Source: a virus
Direction: 5' to 3' (one strand)
DNA: 54,707 nucleotides
Virus record (IMG/VR): IMGVR_UViG_3300020455_000018
Coordinates: 1-54,707 of that record
Shown here: piece after piece, positions 1-7,575 of the stretch
How positions within the stretch are numbered: the first letter of the stretch is position 1
Layout of the letters: every line of letters begins with the position of its first letter
The notes under the pieces: model-generated
The model's database searches: none
The model's input: only the letters and a program-made list of their open reading frames with translations
What the model was told of the DNA's origin: nothing
Position numbers and translations under genes: made by a program

Positions 1-83
1 GCAGCAGACCAATTAGGTTTCTCTACAGGCGGTACTAATAGAATGACTTTAACCAATAGTGGTTTAACTCTTGCTAATGGAGG
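1..83. repeat. Terminal direct repeat, copy 1 (circular assembly overlap)
   Basis: These 83 bases recur at 54625-54707 with one difference: C at position 21 against T at 54645, a synonymous Phe codon change. Both copies lie in the same frame of the tail-fibre gene, so joining the ends restores one reading frame. The simplest reading is a circular or circularly permuted genome of 54,624 bp. A true short terminal repeat, or a repeated fibre motif, is less likely. The mismatch suggests strain variation in the sample. Confidence 0.85.
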
Positions 84-2187
84 TGTTTATTCTGGAGATA
101 GCACATCTGGAGTATTAAGCACAGGAAGTTGGGCAGGAGATTTAGTAAGTGGACAAAGTTTTGAAAGAGTTTGTGGATTATCTCATGATGGTGGAGAATT
201 TGTAATTGTTGAGAAAAATGGACAAGTAAGTACATTAATTGATGGTAGTTATTTTGCTTATGAAGCTGGTACTAATCAAGGAGGAGGTTTTTATAGTAGT
301 TCAGATAGTAGCTATGCTAATGCTACTGGTATTGTTGCAAGTGGTGGAACATTATATGTTAAACAAGCTGATGGAACAAATGCAAGTTTTTATGTTACTG
401 GAGATACTACAACAAATGGCTACATAAGTAGTAAAGATGCTTCAACTGATTTACGCTTAAGAAGAGGTACTAATAATGATGATATAATTATTATAGAAGC
501 ATCTCAAACAAGAATTATTGGAGATGCAGTAGAAAGAGTAAGATTTGGTAGTTGGGGAATAAGAAACAATTATTTTGGAAGTAATAGTGCTCCTTCTTAT
601 AGTTTTGTATCAGATACTGATACTGGTATGTTTAGAAGTGCAGCTAATCAATTAGGGTTTGCAGTCGGAGGTAATGAAAAAGTAACCATAGATAGTAGCG
701 GTAGAGTTGGTATAGGAGTTAATTCATCAATTCAAGAAGAACTTGATGTTGCTGGTGTAGGAAAATTTAGAGGAAACTCTCATAGTAGCGATGTTTTAGA
801 GCTTGGACAATTAAATGACGGAGCAACAACACAGCAATATTTAATAAGTACTTATGATAGTGCTGGTGGTATAAGAAATGTTGGCGACCACATGCAAATT
901 AAATCACAAAGATGGGGACAAGATATTACCTTTGCAAGAAATGGTCAAGGTGGAGCTGTTCCAACAGCAAGATTTTATAATAATGGTAGTAATGGCTATA
1001 TGGAATTATATAAAGCTAGTAATCCTAGTTCTGATGCTACTTATACAAATCCAGTACAATTAAATGTAAATGGAAATAGTTGGCTAAATGGAGGGAACGT
1101 GGGAATTGGTACCTCGTCTCCTGGTTCATTATTAACAGTATATAAAGATGGAACACAAGTATCTAGTCCAAGTACATCATATCAAATAATGACAGTATCA
1201 AATTCCAATGGTGGTATTGCTATACAAGCTGGTGCAAGTTCTGATGCATTTTTAGTATTTGGAGATTATGGGCAATATGACGCTGGAAGAATAAGATACC
1301 ATAACGATACACACTTTATGGACTTTTGTACTGCTGGTAATAATCCAAGAATGACTATTAAAAACGATGGTAAAATAGTTGTTAATGGTACTGATAGTGA
1401 TGGTATGTTTAGAGTTAATTCTACTTCAGCAGAAAACGCAGTAAAGATTTATGCTAATGCAGCAAGAGGAGCATCAAGACACGCTTTACATATTGACGAC
1501 AATGATACTAACGGAAGAGGAAGTGTTGTAATAGATAGTGCTAGTGGTACTGGTATGAAAATAACTACACAAAATAGTAATTGGAATATGGAGTTAGTTT
1601 CGGCAGATGGAGGTGGTAGTCCAGCTATGAGTATGGGCGTAAGAATGCAATCATTTGAAGGTAGAGCTAATGGACATTATCAATTTGATGAAGATTATAG
1701 CGGTCAATGGTTTAGTGGAAATAGATATGCTGGTAATATGCAAAGTTGGCAAGTAGGATATAGAGATGGAAGCTCAGGTAATACGCCTGATTATATAGAT
1801 AGAGCAAGAATATATGTAACTACTGATGGAGATTTGCATGCAAACGAAGATGTAATTGCATTTTCATCTACTATTGGTTCTGATAAAAAACTTAAAAAGA
1901 ATGTAAAAGATATTAATTATGGATTAAAAGATGTGCTAAATATAAGAGCAGTAGAGTTTGACTGGAAAGAAAAAAGAAAAGGTCAGCACGATATTGGATT
2001 TATAGCACAAGAAATAGAAAAAATTATACCTGAAGTAGTAAATGAAGTTATGACTATTGGAGAAGGTGCTAAAGAAGGCGATACTCACAAAACAGTAGAT
2101 TATGCTAAATTAACTTCAGTATTAATAAAAGCAGTACAAGAACAACAACAACAAATAAACGAACTTAAGGAGAAGTTAAATGGCTAA
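1..2187 (+). CDS. Tail fibre, C-terminal part with S74 chaperone domain (5' partial)
   Basis: The frame is open from base 1 and continues the gene that starts at 52705; joined, they give about 1368 residues. The body is Gly/Ser/Asn/Thr-rich and repetitive, as in fibre beta-structure. A motif S-D-T-D-T-G followed by Q-L-G-F and G-G occurs near 613-680 and again across the window junction. The last ~102 residues, from the S-D-K-K at 1879, match the endosialidase-type intramolecular chaperone (peptidase S74): a SD start, I-G-F-I-A-Q-E, and a terminal coiled coil rich in Gln. In that family the domain folds the trimer and then cleaves itself off at the Ser. The protein should be the distal receptor-binding fibre. 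The first ATG in this window (43) is internal. Confidence 0.9.
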   Translation, partial: AADQLGFSTGGTNRMTLTNSGLTLANGGVYSGDSTSGVLSTGSWAGDLVSGQSFERVCGLSHDGGEFVIVEKNGQVSTLIDGSYFAYEAGTNQGGGFYSSSDSSYANATGIVASGGTLYVKQADGTNASFYVTGDTTTNGYISSKDASTDLRLRRGTNNDDIIIIEASQTRIIGDAVERVRFGSWGIRNNYFGSNSAPSYSFVSDTDTGMFRSAANQLGFAVGGNEKVTIDSSGRVGIGVNSSIQEELDVAGVGKFRGNSHSSDVLELGQLNDGATTQQYLISTYDSAGGIRNVGDHMQIKSQRWGQDITFARNGQGGAVPTARFYNNGSNGYMELYKASNPSSDATYTNPVQLNVNGNSWLNGGNVGIGTSSPGSLLTVYKDGTQVSSPSTSYQIMTVSNSNGGIAIQAGASSDAFLVFGDYGQYDAGRIRYHNDTHFMDFCTAGNNPRMTIKNDGKIVVNGTDSDGMFRVNSTSAENAVKIYANAARGASRHALHIDDNDTNGRGSVVIDSASGTGMKITTQNSNWNMELVSADGGGSPAMSMGVRMQSFEGRANGHYQFDEDYSGQWFSGNRYAGNMQSWQVGYRDGSSGNTPDYIDRARIYVTTDGDLHANEDVIAFSSTIGSDKKLKKNVKDINYGLKDVLNIRAVEFDWKEKRKGQHDIGFIAQEIEKIIPEVVNEVMTIGEGAKEGDTHKTVDYAKLTSVLIKAVQEQQQQINELKEKLNG

Positions 2188-2419
2188 AGTAATTAAAGCA
2201 ATAGAAGTTGCAGCAGATGCAGTAAAAATGGTTTCAATTAAACATACTAAAGTTATGAAAGATGCATCTGATAAAGATGTAACTGTTTTAGATTGGGAAG
2301 AAACTAAAAATGTAGATGATGCTATAACAGATGCAGAAGCTCAAAAGGCTAAATTAGAAGGTATGTTAAAAGACGTAGAAGCTGATTTAGTAGAATATAA
2401 AAAAGTTAAAGACGCATAA
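2180..2419 (+). CDS. Small charged protein after the tail fibre
   Basis: It encodes 79 residues, Ala/Lys/Asp/Val-rich, predicted helical, with a likely coiled coil in the second half. The start is ATG at 2180, preceded by AAGGAG, and overlaps the fibre stop by 8 nt. The position directly behind the fibre would suit a fibre assembly or accessory protein, but no family is recognised. Confidence 0.7.
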   Translation: MAKVIKAIEVAADAVKMVSIKHTKVMKDASDKDVTVLDWEETKNVDDAITDAEAQKAKLEGMLKDVEADLVEYKKVKDA

Positions 2420-2730
2420 TGGGCGTTACAGTAGGAAGTACTAATGTAGGATTGTTTAGTAATGGTTCAGCAGTAGGCGAAGCTACTGTTGTTCAGGAAA
2501 CAGCAAATATTAGTTTAAAAGGATTGTCTACTGGTGGCGAAGGTATGACCTTTGCTAACGATGGTGGACCTGGAGATGAGTTTGATAAAATTGGAGGCAC
2601 TAATAGTGATTTTCAATCTACTCAAGCAGATATTACAGCATCTCAAACAGCGGCTATAGAACAAGCTCCATATAAAATGTCTGAGCTTATAGGCGGAGAA
2701 CACGTTGCTGGTGGAGGTCCTGGTCGATGA
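2419..2730 (+). CDS. Gly-rich hypothetical protein, possible fibre tip
   Basis: It encodes 103 residues. The sequence is low in charge, rich in Gly/Thr/Ser/Ala, and ends in a Gly-Gly-Gly-Pro-Gly-Arg tail. It starts on the last base of the previous stop codon (TAATG) and ends by ATGA overlap with the methyltransferase. The composition and position suggest a small structural or adhesin-tip protein. Function is unassigned. Confidence 0.65.
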   Translation: MGVTVGSTNVGLFSNGSAVGEATVVQETANISLKGLSTGGEGMTFANDGGPGDEFDKIGGTNSDFQSTQADITASQTAAIEQAPYKMSELIGGEHVAGGGPGR

Positions 2731-3377
2731 AAGGATACGCATATGCAGCAAATTATACAATTAAAGAAGATTGTATTATAGACGAAGCTACTGGGTGGGA
2801 TGTAATGTCTACTTGGGAAACTCCTATTATGCAAAAACACGCTGATATTGTATGTGCTAATGGTGGACATATATTAGAATTTGGTTTTGGTATGGGTATA
2901 AGTGCTGATTTAATACAAGCGCACGATATAGAATCGCATACTATTATTGAAATTAATGATGGCATATATGACGCATTAGTAGAATGGGCTAAAGATAAAC
3001 CAAATGTAATACCAGTTAAAGGTGATTGGTATGATAATATACCTACTGATAAAAAATACGATGGTGTATTTTATGATGGTTTTGGAGATATGATAAATAA
3101 AAGATATTTTCCTACTAGAATAATGCAACATTGTAAAGAAGGAACTATACTTACTTGGTATAATAATTTTTTACAAGAAGAAAGTCAGTATGACGGAGTA
3201 CAAAAATACATTAAAAAAGTACACGAAATACAACAATTTGAAAGAAAGAGTAGGATAGATTTTGAATCAGTTAATTTAACAATACCTGAAAAAGCTAGAG
3301 TAAATTGGTACTTAAAAGGCGAAGGTAATACTTATTATGCACCTAAATTAATTGTGGATAATAATGATTTAAATTAA
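2727..3377 (+). CDS. Class I SAM-dependent methyltransferase (RMT2/GAMT-like)
   Basis: It encodes 216 residues. Motif I is E51-F-G-F-G-M-G57, followed by an acidic motif II (I-I-E-I-N-D, about 73-78) and G-V-F-Y-D-G-F near 110-117. The N-terminal W-E-T-P-x-M segment before motif I recalls guanidinoacetate or arginine N-methyltransferases. The likely substrate is a small guanidino compound or a protein side chain. Location next to the tail fibre raises the possibility of virion or host-surface modification, but this is inference. It starts by ATGA overlap with the upstream gene. Confidence 0.75.
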   Translation: MKGYAYAANYTIKEDCIIDEATGWDVMSTWETPIMQKHADIVCANGGHILEFGFGMGISADLIQAHDIESHTIIEINDGIYDALVEWAKDKPNVIPVKGDWYDNIPTDKKYDGVFYDGFGDMINKRYFPTRIMQHCKEGTILTWYNNFLQEESQYDGVQKYIKKVHEIQQFERKSRIDFESVNLTIPEKARVNWYLKGEGNTYYAPKLIVDNNDLN

Positions 3378-3415
3378 TAAATTAAAGCACTATTAATAGT
3401 AAATAAGGAGAAACA

Positions 3416-3583
3416 ATGGCTAAAGAACAAGATAAAGCAAAAGAAATAGTACAAGAACCTATCAATTTAGAAGAACAATTGAAGGTAATTGAAGCTCAAA
3501 TTGCTGAATTGCGTGGAACACACAACTACATAAATAGTCTTTTACAACAAGGCTTCAAAGTTGTGCCTCCAGCTGAAAAATAG
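3416..3583 (+). CDS. 55-residue coiled-coil peptide
   Basis: A short gene with a strong site (AAGGAGAAACA) before ATG 3416 and stop TAG at 3581-3583. The protein is acidic to neutral, Glu/Gln/Lys/Leu-rich and likely a single helix or coiled coil ending in P-P-A-E-K. A G+C-rich hairpin follows the stop at once. No family is recognised. Confidence 0.6.
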   Translation: MAKEQDKAKEIVQEPINLEEQLKVIEAQIAELRGTHNYINSLLQQGFKVVPPAEK

Positions 3584-3590
3584 AAATGAG

Positions 3591-3610
3591 GGGGGAGTTA
3601 ATTCTCCCCT
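3591..3610 (+). terminator. GC-rich hairpin, terminator-like
   Basis: GGGGAG (3592-3597) pairs with CTCCCC (3604-3609) around a TTAATT loop, with a further G-U pair outside. It lies 7 nt after the stop of the 55-residue gene. The following sequence (TACATTAACCTTT) is only weakly T-rich, so it may be a partial terminator or an mRNA 3'-end stabiliser between the tail-fibre genes and the envelope/lysis cassette. Confidence 0.5.
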
Positions 3611-3638
3611 ACATTAACCTTTAGATTACGGAGATAAC

Positions 3639-3929
3639 ATGGAAGTAGGAAAAGACACTAAGTTTAGTCTTACAATTGAAACAGCAATTAGTATTCTAGT
3701 TTCTGTTGGTATGGTTATTGGTATGTGGTTTACTCTTCAAGCGGATATTGAAGAAGCAAAAGAACTACCAGTTCCAGAAGTGGGTCGTACAGAATATGAT
3801 TTAAAAGACCAAATGATACGAAACACCATCATAGAAACGCAAAAAGATGTAACAGAAATGAAAGAAGAGCAAAAAGAAATGCGTGATGATGTCAAGAATA
3901 TCGAACGTATGATGATGCAACAAAACTAA
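3639..3929 (+). CDS. Single-pass membrane protein with coiled-coil tail
   Basis: It encodes 96 residues: a short charged N-terminus, one hydrophobic segment (about residues 10-33), then a long charged helix with heptads rich in Lys/Glu/Met. Such a plan suits an inner-membrane anchored, periplasm-facing protein such as an i-spanin-like or accessory lysis protein. It opens the cassette 3639-5978, whose members all appear targeted to the envelope. Exact function is not recognised. Confidence 0.65.
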   Translation: MEVGKDTKFSLTIETAISILVSVGMVIGMWFTLQADIEEAKELPVPEVGRTEYDLKDQMIRNTIIETQKDVTEMKEEQKEMRDDVKNIERMMMQQN

Positions 3930-3941
3930 TGAGGTACAGAG

Positions 3942-4343
3942 ATGAACTTATATTATGGTATTTTATCGTTACTTGGTTTGTCGTTGTGGCTTACGCCATT
4001 ACACTCACAAGGTAAACTAAAAGATTTAGAACAAATACAGTTATTAAGTCAAGACGAATGCGTTATAGTTCAAGTCAATGCAGACTGGAATATTAAAGCT
4101 TCTATAGATTTAGGTAAATTAAAAAATTGTAAATGGTTTAACGCAAGTATAGACGATAAACAATATGGTGCTATTATAGCTAATGAATGGGGAATTAAAT
4201 CAGTTCCTACAATTATTATGTTTGAATATGGCAAAGAGATAAAAAGATTTGAAGCAGGTTTATCATTTAACCTGGACAGCAATAAGATAAAAAAAGAAAT
4301 AGATGATGAAATTGATAAAATAATGTTAAGGAGATTTCAATGA
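3942..4343 (+). CDS. Exported thioredoxin-fold protein lacking CxxC
   Basis: It encodes 133 residues. Residues 1-22 look like a signal peptide (hydrophobic LLGLSLWL core, L-H-S-Q cleavage area). Residues 40-105 follow the thioredoxin layout: a strand V-I-V-Q-V-N-A-D-W where the active site should be, then V-P-T-I-I-M-F with the cis-Pro (P89) and G-K-E-I-K-R-F-E-A-G. The W-C-x-x-C is replaced by D-W-N-I-K-A-S (48-54), so it cannot do dithiol chemistry; two separate Cys (C40, C63) remain. It probably acts as a periplasmic binding or chaperone fold. Its stop overlaps the start of the barrel gene (ATGA), suggesting coupled translation. Confidence 0.75.
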   Translation: MNLYYGILSLLGLSLWLTPLHSQGKLKDLEQIQLLSQDECVIVQVNADWNIKASIDLGKLKNCKWFNASIDDKQYGAIIANEWGIKSVPTIIMFEYGKEIKRFEAGLSFNLDSNKIKKEIDDEIDKIMLRRFQ

Positions 4344-5434
4344 TGTATTATTTAAGTTTGTTTTACAAACAAATATTAAGTTGCCTATTATTAGTAGGCA
4401 CTTTATCAGCACAAGACTTCTTTAAGTTTAGCACTATATACGGCGCATATAGCTTCAGTAGTCCAATAACTAAAGAATTGCAATACCAAGTGTCAGGTGG
4501 ACAGTTACAGGAACTACAACAAGAGTTAGATGACCATACAGTTATGACTTTTGGTATTCGTAAACTTGCAAGATTTGGTTATGAAAATAAACCTGAAGTT
4601 TGGTATACTGGTAAAGAAGCGCCTATTAATGAAAGTGCCGCTATTGGTAATGTTCCTACAGGCTGGGAATATGTAATAGAATATTCAGACCACAAAGAGT
4701 TTGAAGAAGAGTTTACAAATAAACAATTTATGCTTAGATATATGGGTGAGCATTTTATTGCAAAAGCAAATTACGACTTTAGAGGATTAGAAGATGTAGA
4801 ATTTGCAGGTTTAGATATGAGAGTAAAAAAAGATTTTGGTAATCTTGCTTTATCTATGGGAGTTGCAGGTAGAAGCCATCCAGCGTATTTAGACTTTAGA
4901 CCTATTGATTTATGGTGGGATGAACAAGGTATAGATACTAGTGAATATATTCCATTTTGGGAATTTGCATATTTCTATGGATTTACAGATTCTTTTGAGC
5001 AACAATATACTCAATATGGATATGAATATTATGATTATTTATGGTGGGATGCTGAAGGCAATCTTGTAGCTACATCAGATGACCAATTTTATAAACAAAT
5101 TTATGGTCAAATTGTAAGAGAATATAACGAAGAGTATGCAAAAGACCTTGGTTATCAAAACGAATTAAGTTTATCAATTGGTGCTGACTATTACAAATAT
5201 ATGCCTAATAATTGGTTTCACTTTTGGGCTACCGCATATCCAGTAACAAAGGGTATGTCTGATTATTCATTTAATTACGATGTAGCTGAAAATGGAATGG
5301 ATTATGATTTAGGCTTAGTGTATGGTTGGAAGCTTAGTAAAAAGTTTGGTATTTTCTTAGAAGGAAGATACTTAAGTATGTACGATGTACAAAGTTATGA
5401 GTCCAAGGTTGGATTCAATTGGTTAATATATTAA
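4340..5434 (+). CDS. Putative outer-membrane beta-barrel protein
   Basis: It encodes 364 residues. An N-terminal signal peptide (hydrophobic core CLLLVGTLS, cleavage near A24-Q25) is followed by a Tyr/Trp/Phe-rich sequence with alternating polar and apolar strands. The chain ends in G-F-N-W-L-I-Y, an aromatic-terminated final strand typical of barrels inserted by the BAM machinery. Acidic and aromatic loop-like segments (for example around 215-245) could be surface loops. Possible roles are superinfection exclusion, outer-membrane disruption at lysis, or nutrient uptake; none is shown. Site AAGGAG precedes ATG 4340. No named family is recognised. Confidence 0.65.
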   Translation: MMYYLSLFYKQILSCLLLVGTLSAQDFFKFSTIYGAYSFSSPITKELQYQVSGGQLQELQQELDDHTVMTFGIRKLARFGYENKPEVWYTGKEAPINESAAIGNVPTGWEYVIEYSDHKEFEEEFTNKQFMLRYMGEHFIAKANYDFRGLEDVEFAGLDMRVKKDFGNLALSMGVAGRSHPAYLDFRPIDLWWDEQGIDTSEYIPFWEFAYFYGFTDSFEQQYTQYGYEYYDYLWWDAEGNLVATSDDQFYKQIYGQIVREYNEEYAKDLGYQNELSLSIGADYYKYMPNNWFHFWATAYPVTKGMSDYSFNYDVAENGMDYDLGLVYGWKLSKKFGIFLEGRYLSMYDVQSYESKVGFNWLIY

Positions 5435-5448
5435 TGATAGGAGAAAAT

Positions 5449-5607
5449 ATGGTAGGATTTATAGTAGGATTAGCTTTAGGCTTTGGTCTTCATTATGCAC
5501 TATTTTGTGCTGATGATTTAAAACAAAGATGTAAACAATGTTTTGAATTTGCAAAACTTAAAGCAAAAGTTGTAAAAGCGAACAAAAAAAAGAAAGGTAA
5601 AAAATAA
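5449..5607 (+). CDS. Small membrane protein with Lys-rich tail
   Basis: It encodes 52 residues starting at ATG 5449, chosen because AGGAGAAA lies just upstream; upstream in-frame codons lack a site. One hydrophobic segment (about 3-20, G-F-I-V-G-L-A-L-G-F-G-L) is followed by a basic region ending in K-K-K-K-G-K-K. Positive-inside topology is expected. It sits between the barrel gene and the holin, so a lysis or envelope role is likely. Confidence 0.6.
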   Translation: MVGFIVGLALGFGLHYALFCADDLKQRCKQCFEFAKLKAKVVKANKKKKGKK

Positions 5608-5978
5608 TGCCTAAACTAAATGTAGTTGCTGGTATTATTGATAAGGTTGCAGGTCATGTAGACAAGTTTACTTTAGACAAACAGGAGAAAGCTGAGTTGA
5701 TTGCAGAAATTAACAAAGCACAAATGGAAGTCAATAAAGTAGAAGCTGGTCATACAAGTATCTTTGTTGCGGGATGGAGGCCCTTCACGGGCTGGATATG
5801 TGCCACAGCATTAGGGTATCATTTTTTATTGCAACCTTTACTTACATTTATTATGTATAGTTTAGGAAATGAAATTGTATTACCAACCTTTGATATGGGT
5901 ACTCTTACAACAGTACTTCTCGGAATGCTCGGTCTTGGGGGAATGCGTTCATTTGAGAAGGTGAAAAAAAGTGCCTAA
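5607..5978 (+). CDS. 3-TM holin (GTA-type holin family)
   Basis: It encodes 123 residues. An amphipathic N-terminal half (1-50) is followed by G-W-R-P-F-T-G-W at 56-63, two clear hydrophobic segments, and the ending L-G-L-G-G-M-R-S-F-E-K. This arrangement is the signature of the 3-TM holin family found in gene transfer agents and many phages. It should permeabilise the inner membrane and time lysis. A second membrane protein next to the endolysin (42094-42309) may be a partner or antiholin. Confidence 0.8.
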   Translation: MPKLNVVAGIIDKVAGHVDKFTLDKQEKAELIAEINKAQMEVNKVEAGHTSIFVAGWRPFTGWICATALGYHFLLQPLLTFIMYSLGNEIVLPTFDMGTLTTVLLGMLGLGGMRSFEKVKKSA

Positions 5979-7575
5979 ACAAGAATTTAAAATATTAGCA
6001 TTTCATGGTGGAATAAACGACAATTCAGACCCTAGGGATATAGAAGATAAAGAATTTAGATTAGCTGACGGAGTGTCTTTTCATCGTTTAGGAAAAATAG
6101 TAGGTTTAGGAAACAAAGGCTCTGCTTTGTCTTCTACTTTAACAGGAGCTTCTGTAAAAATAGAACCAGGGTATGGTTTACATTTTTTTTCACAAGATTA
6201 CGATAAAGATGGAAATAATAATTCTGAAGATTATTTAGCTATGTATAACAAATCTAACAATAAAATTAAATTCTATTATAGAGATAAACCAGATTATAAT
6301 AGTGATGGAGACGAAGACCCTGGATTTATAGACTCGTCACACGAAGTTACTTTTGGTGGAAACATTAAACCTAATTATTATTACGGAGAGGGTATGTTAA
6401 GAATATCAGATGCTAATTTAGCTTCACAAAGTTCTAAATGGTTTGGATATATAGATTCATCATTATATTGGACTAATTCTTCTGGAAACACTAACAACGT
6501 ACATGATATTAAAAAATTTTCATCTGGTGACCAAAAATTTAATAATTTAAATTCATTGGCTGGTCAAGGGTTAAAATTGCAAGACATTACAGAAGCAAAT
6601 CCTACTGAAAATGAAATTGGGTCTCAAGCAGGTAGATTAATTTTAGGTTATATGAAAGACGAAGGAGGAGAATGGAATGGTAATTATACTTTTGGAGCAA
6701 CTCCAGTATTTAAAGATAATCAAGAAGGACCTATAACTCCTATTTATAGCAATCTTGTAGGATTAGTAGAAGATATATTGCCTTTGTATAATAATAGAAT
6801 GTCATTCCAAGTATATATATCAATGGGCACAAGCAATAATATATCATCTTCTACAAATCATATTTTAGGAAATGAAAATAGAATGATTGGTATTAATTGG
6901 TATTTTAAAGAACAAGGCGATGATGAATGGACTTTTTTAAGACATACTGATTTGCGTGAAGGCGGTAAACATTATTGGAAAGTATTTGATGCTACTAACC
7001 AAGGTACTCACGGTATATGGATTGGAAGCAATGTAGAACCTGGAAATGCAGGAACTGGAGAAGTAAGAAGAGAAGGTGTTTCTATTTGGAGTAATGAAGG
7101 AACTATTAATAGTGCAATACATTTTAGCGATAAAGCTGATGGTACTGGAACTAATTGGATGTCAGCAGATGGTGGTAGCGCTCCTTTTACAGATTACAAT
7201 ACAAACACTACGGGTAAATCGTATGCACAAGTTTATTTAAGAGTAAAAATAAAAAACAATAATGCGGCTAATGGATTTGATAATAGATTTGGATTTTTAA
7301 GAATATGGGGTGGAGCCGTATCTCCTTTATATGTAAGCGCTGTAGGAACTTCTTTAATTAAATTAAAAACTGGAACATCCCCTAATTACAACACAGATGA
7401 TACTTATTATGTTCCTATAACATTGCCTAGTTTAGGTACTGATAGAGAATTTAGAGTTCAAGTATTAGATGAAAATTTTAATGTTATTGCAGATACTGGT
7501 ATTTATACTATAACTATAACTGATAGTGGAGCTGCCGTTCCACCTGAATACGAACAAGAGGTAGAAATTGGCTAA
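5971..7575 (+). CDS. Tail nozzle-like protein, N-terminal half
   Basis: It encodes 534 residues with a GTG start at 5971 (GAGAAGGTG upstream) overlapping the holin end by 8 nt. The opening F-H-G-G-I-N-D-N followed by D-P-R-D-I and a G-K-I segment resembles the beginning of podovirus tail nozzle (T7 gp12-like) proteins. The rest is beta-rich with Asn/Gly/Thr/Tyr. It overlaps the next gene by 8 nt in another frame; together they would equal one nozzle of about 930 residues. The role is to extend the tail tube below the portal and adaptor. Confidence 0.6.
   Translation: MPKQEFKILAFHGGINDNSDPRDIEDKEFRLADGVSFHRLGKIVGLGNKGSALSSTLTGASVKIEPGYGLHFFSQDYDKDGNNNSEDYLAMYNKSNNKIKFYYRDKPDYNSDGDEDPGFIDSSHEVTFGGNIKPNYYYGEGMLRISDANLASQSSKWFGYIDSSLYWTNSSGNTNNVHDIKKFSSGDQKFNNLNSLAGQGLKLQDITEANPTENEIGSQAGRLILGYMKDEGGEWNGNYTFGATPVFKDNQEGPITPIYSNLVGLVEDILPLYNNRMSFQVYISMGTSNNISSSTNHILGNENRMIGINWYFKEQGDDEWTFLRHTDLREGGKHYWKVFDATNQGTHGIWIGSNVEPGNAGTGEVRREGVSIWSNEGTINSAIHFSDKADGTGTNWMSADGGSAPFTDYNTNTTGKSYAQVYLRVKIKNNNAANGFDNRFGFLRIWGGAVSPLYVSAVGTSLIKLKTGTSPNYNTDDTYYVPITLPSLGTDREFRVQVLDENFNVIADTGIYTITITDSGAAVPPEYEQEVEIG

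Noticed and set aside
616-700. A further copy of the terminal repeat inside the fibre
   Set aside because: The protein motif is similar but the DNA is much more diverged than the 82/83 match of the two ends, so it is a fibre repeat, not the junction.
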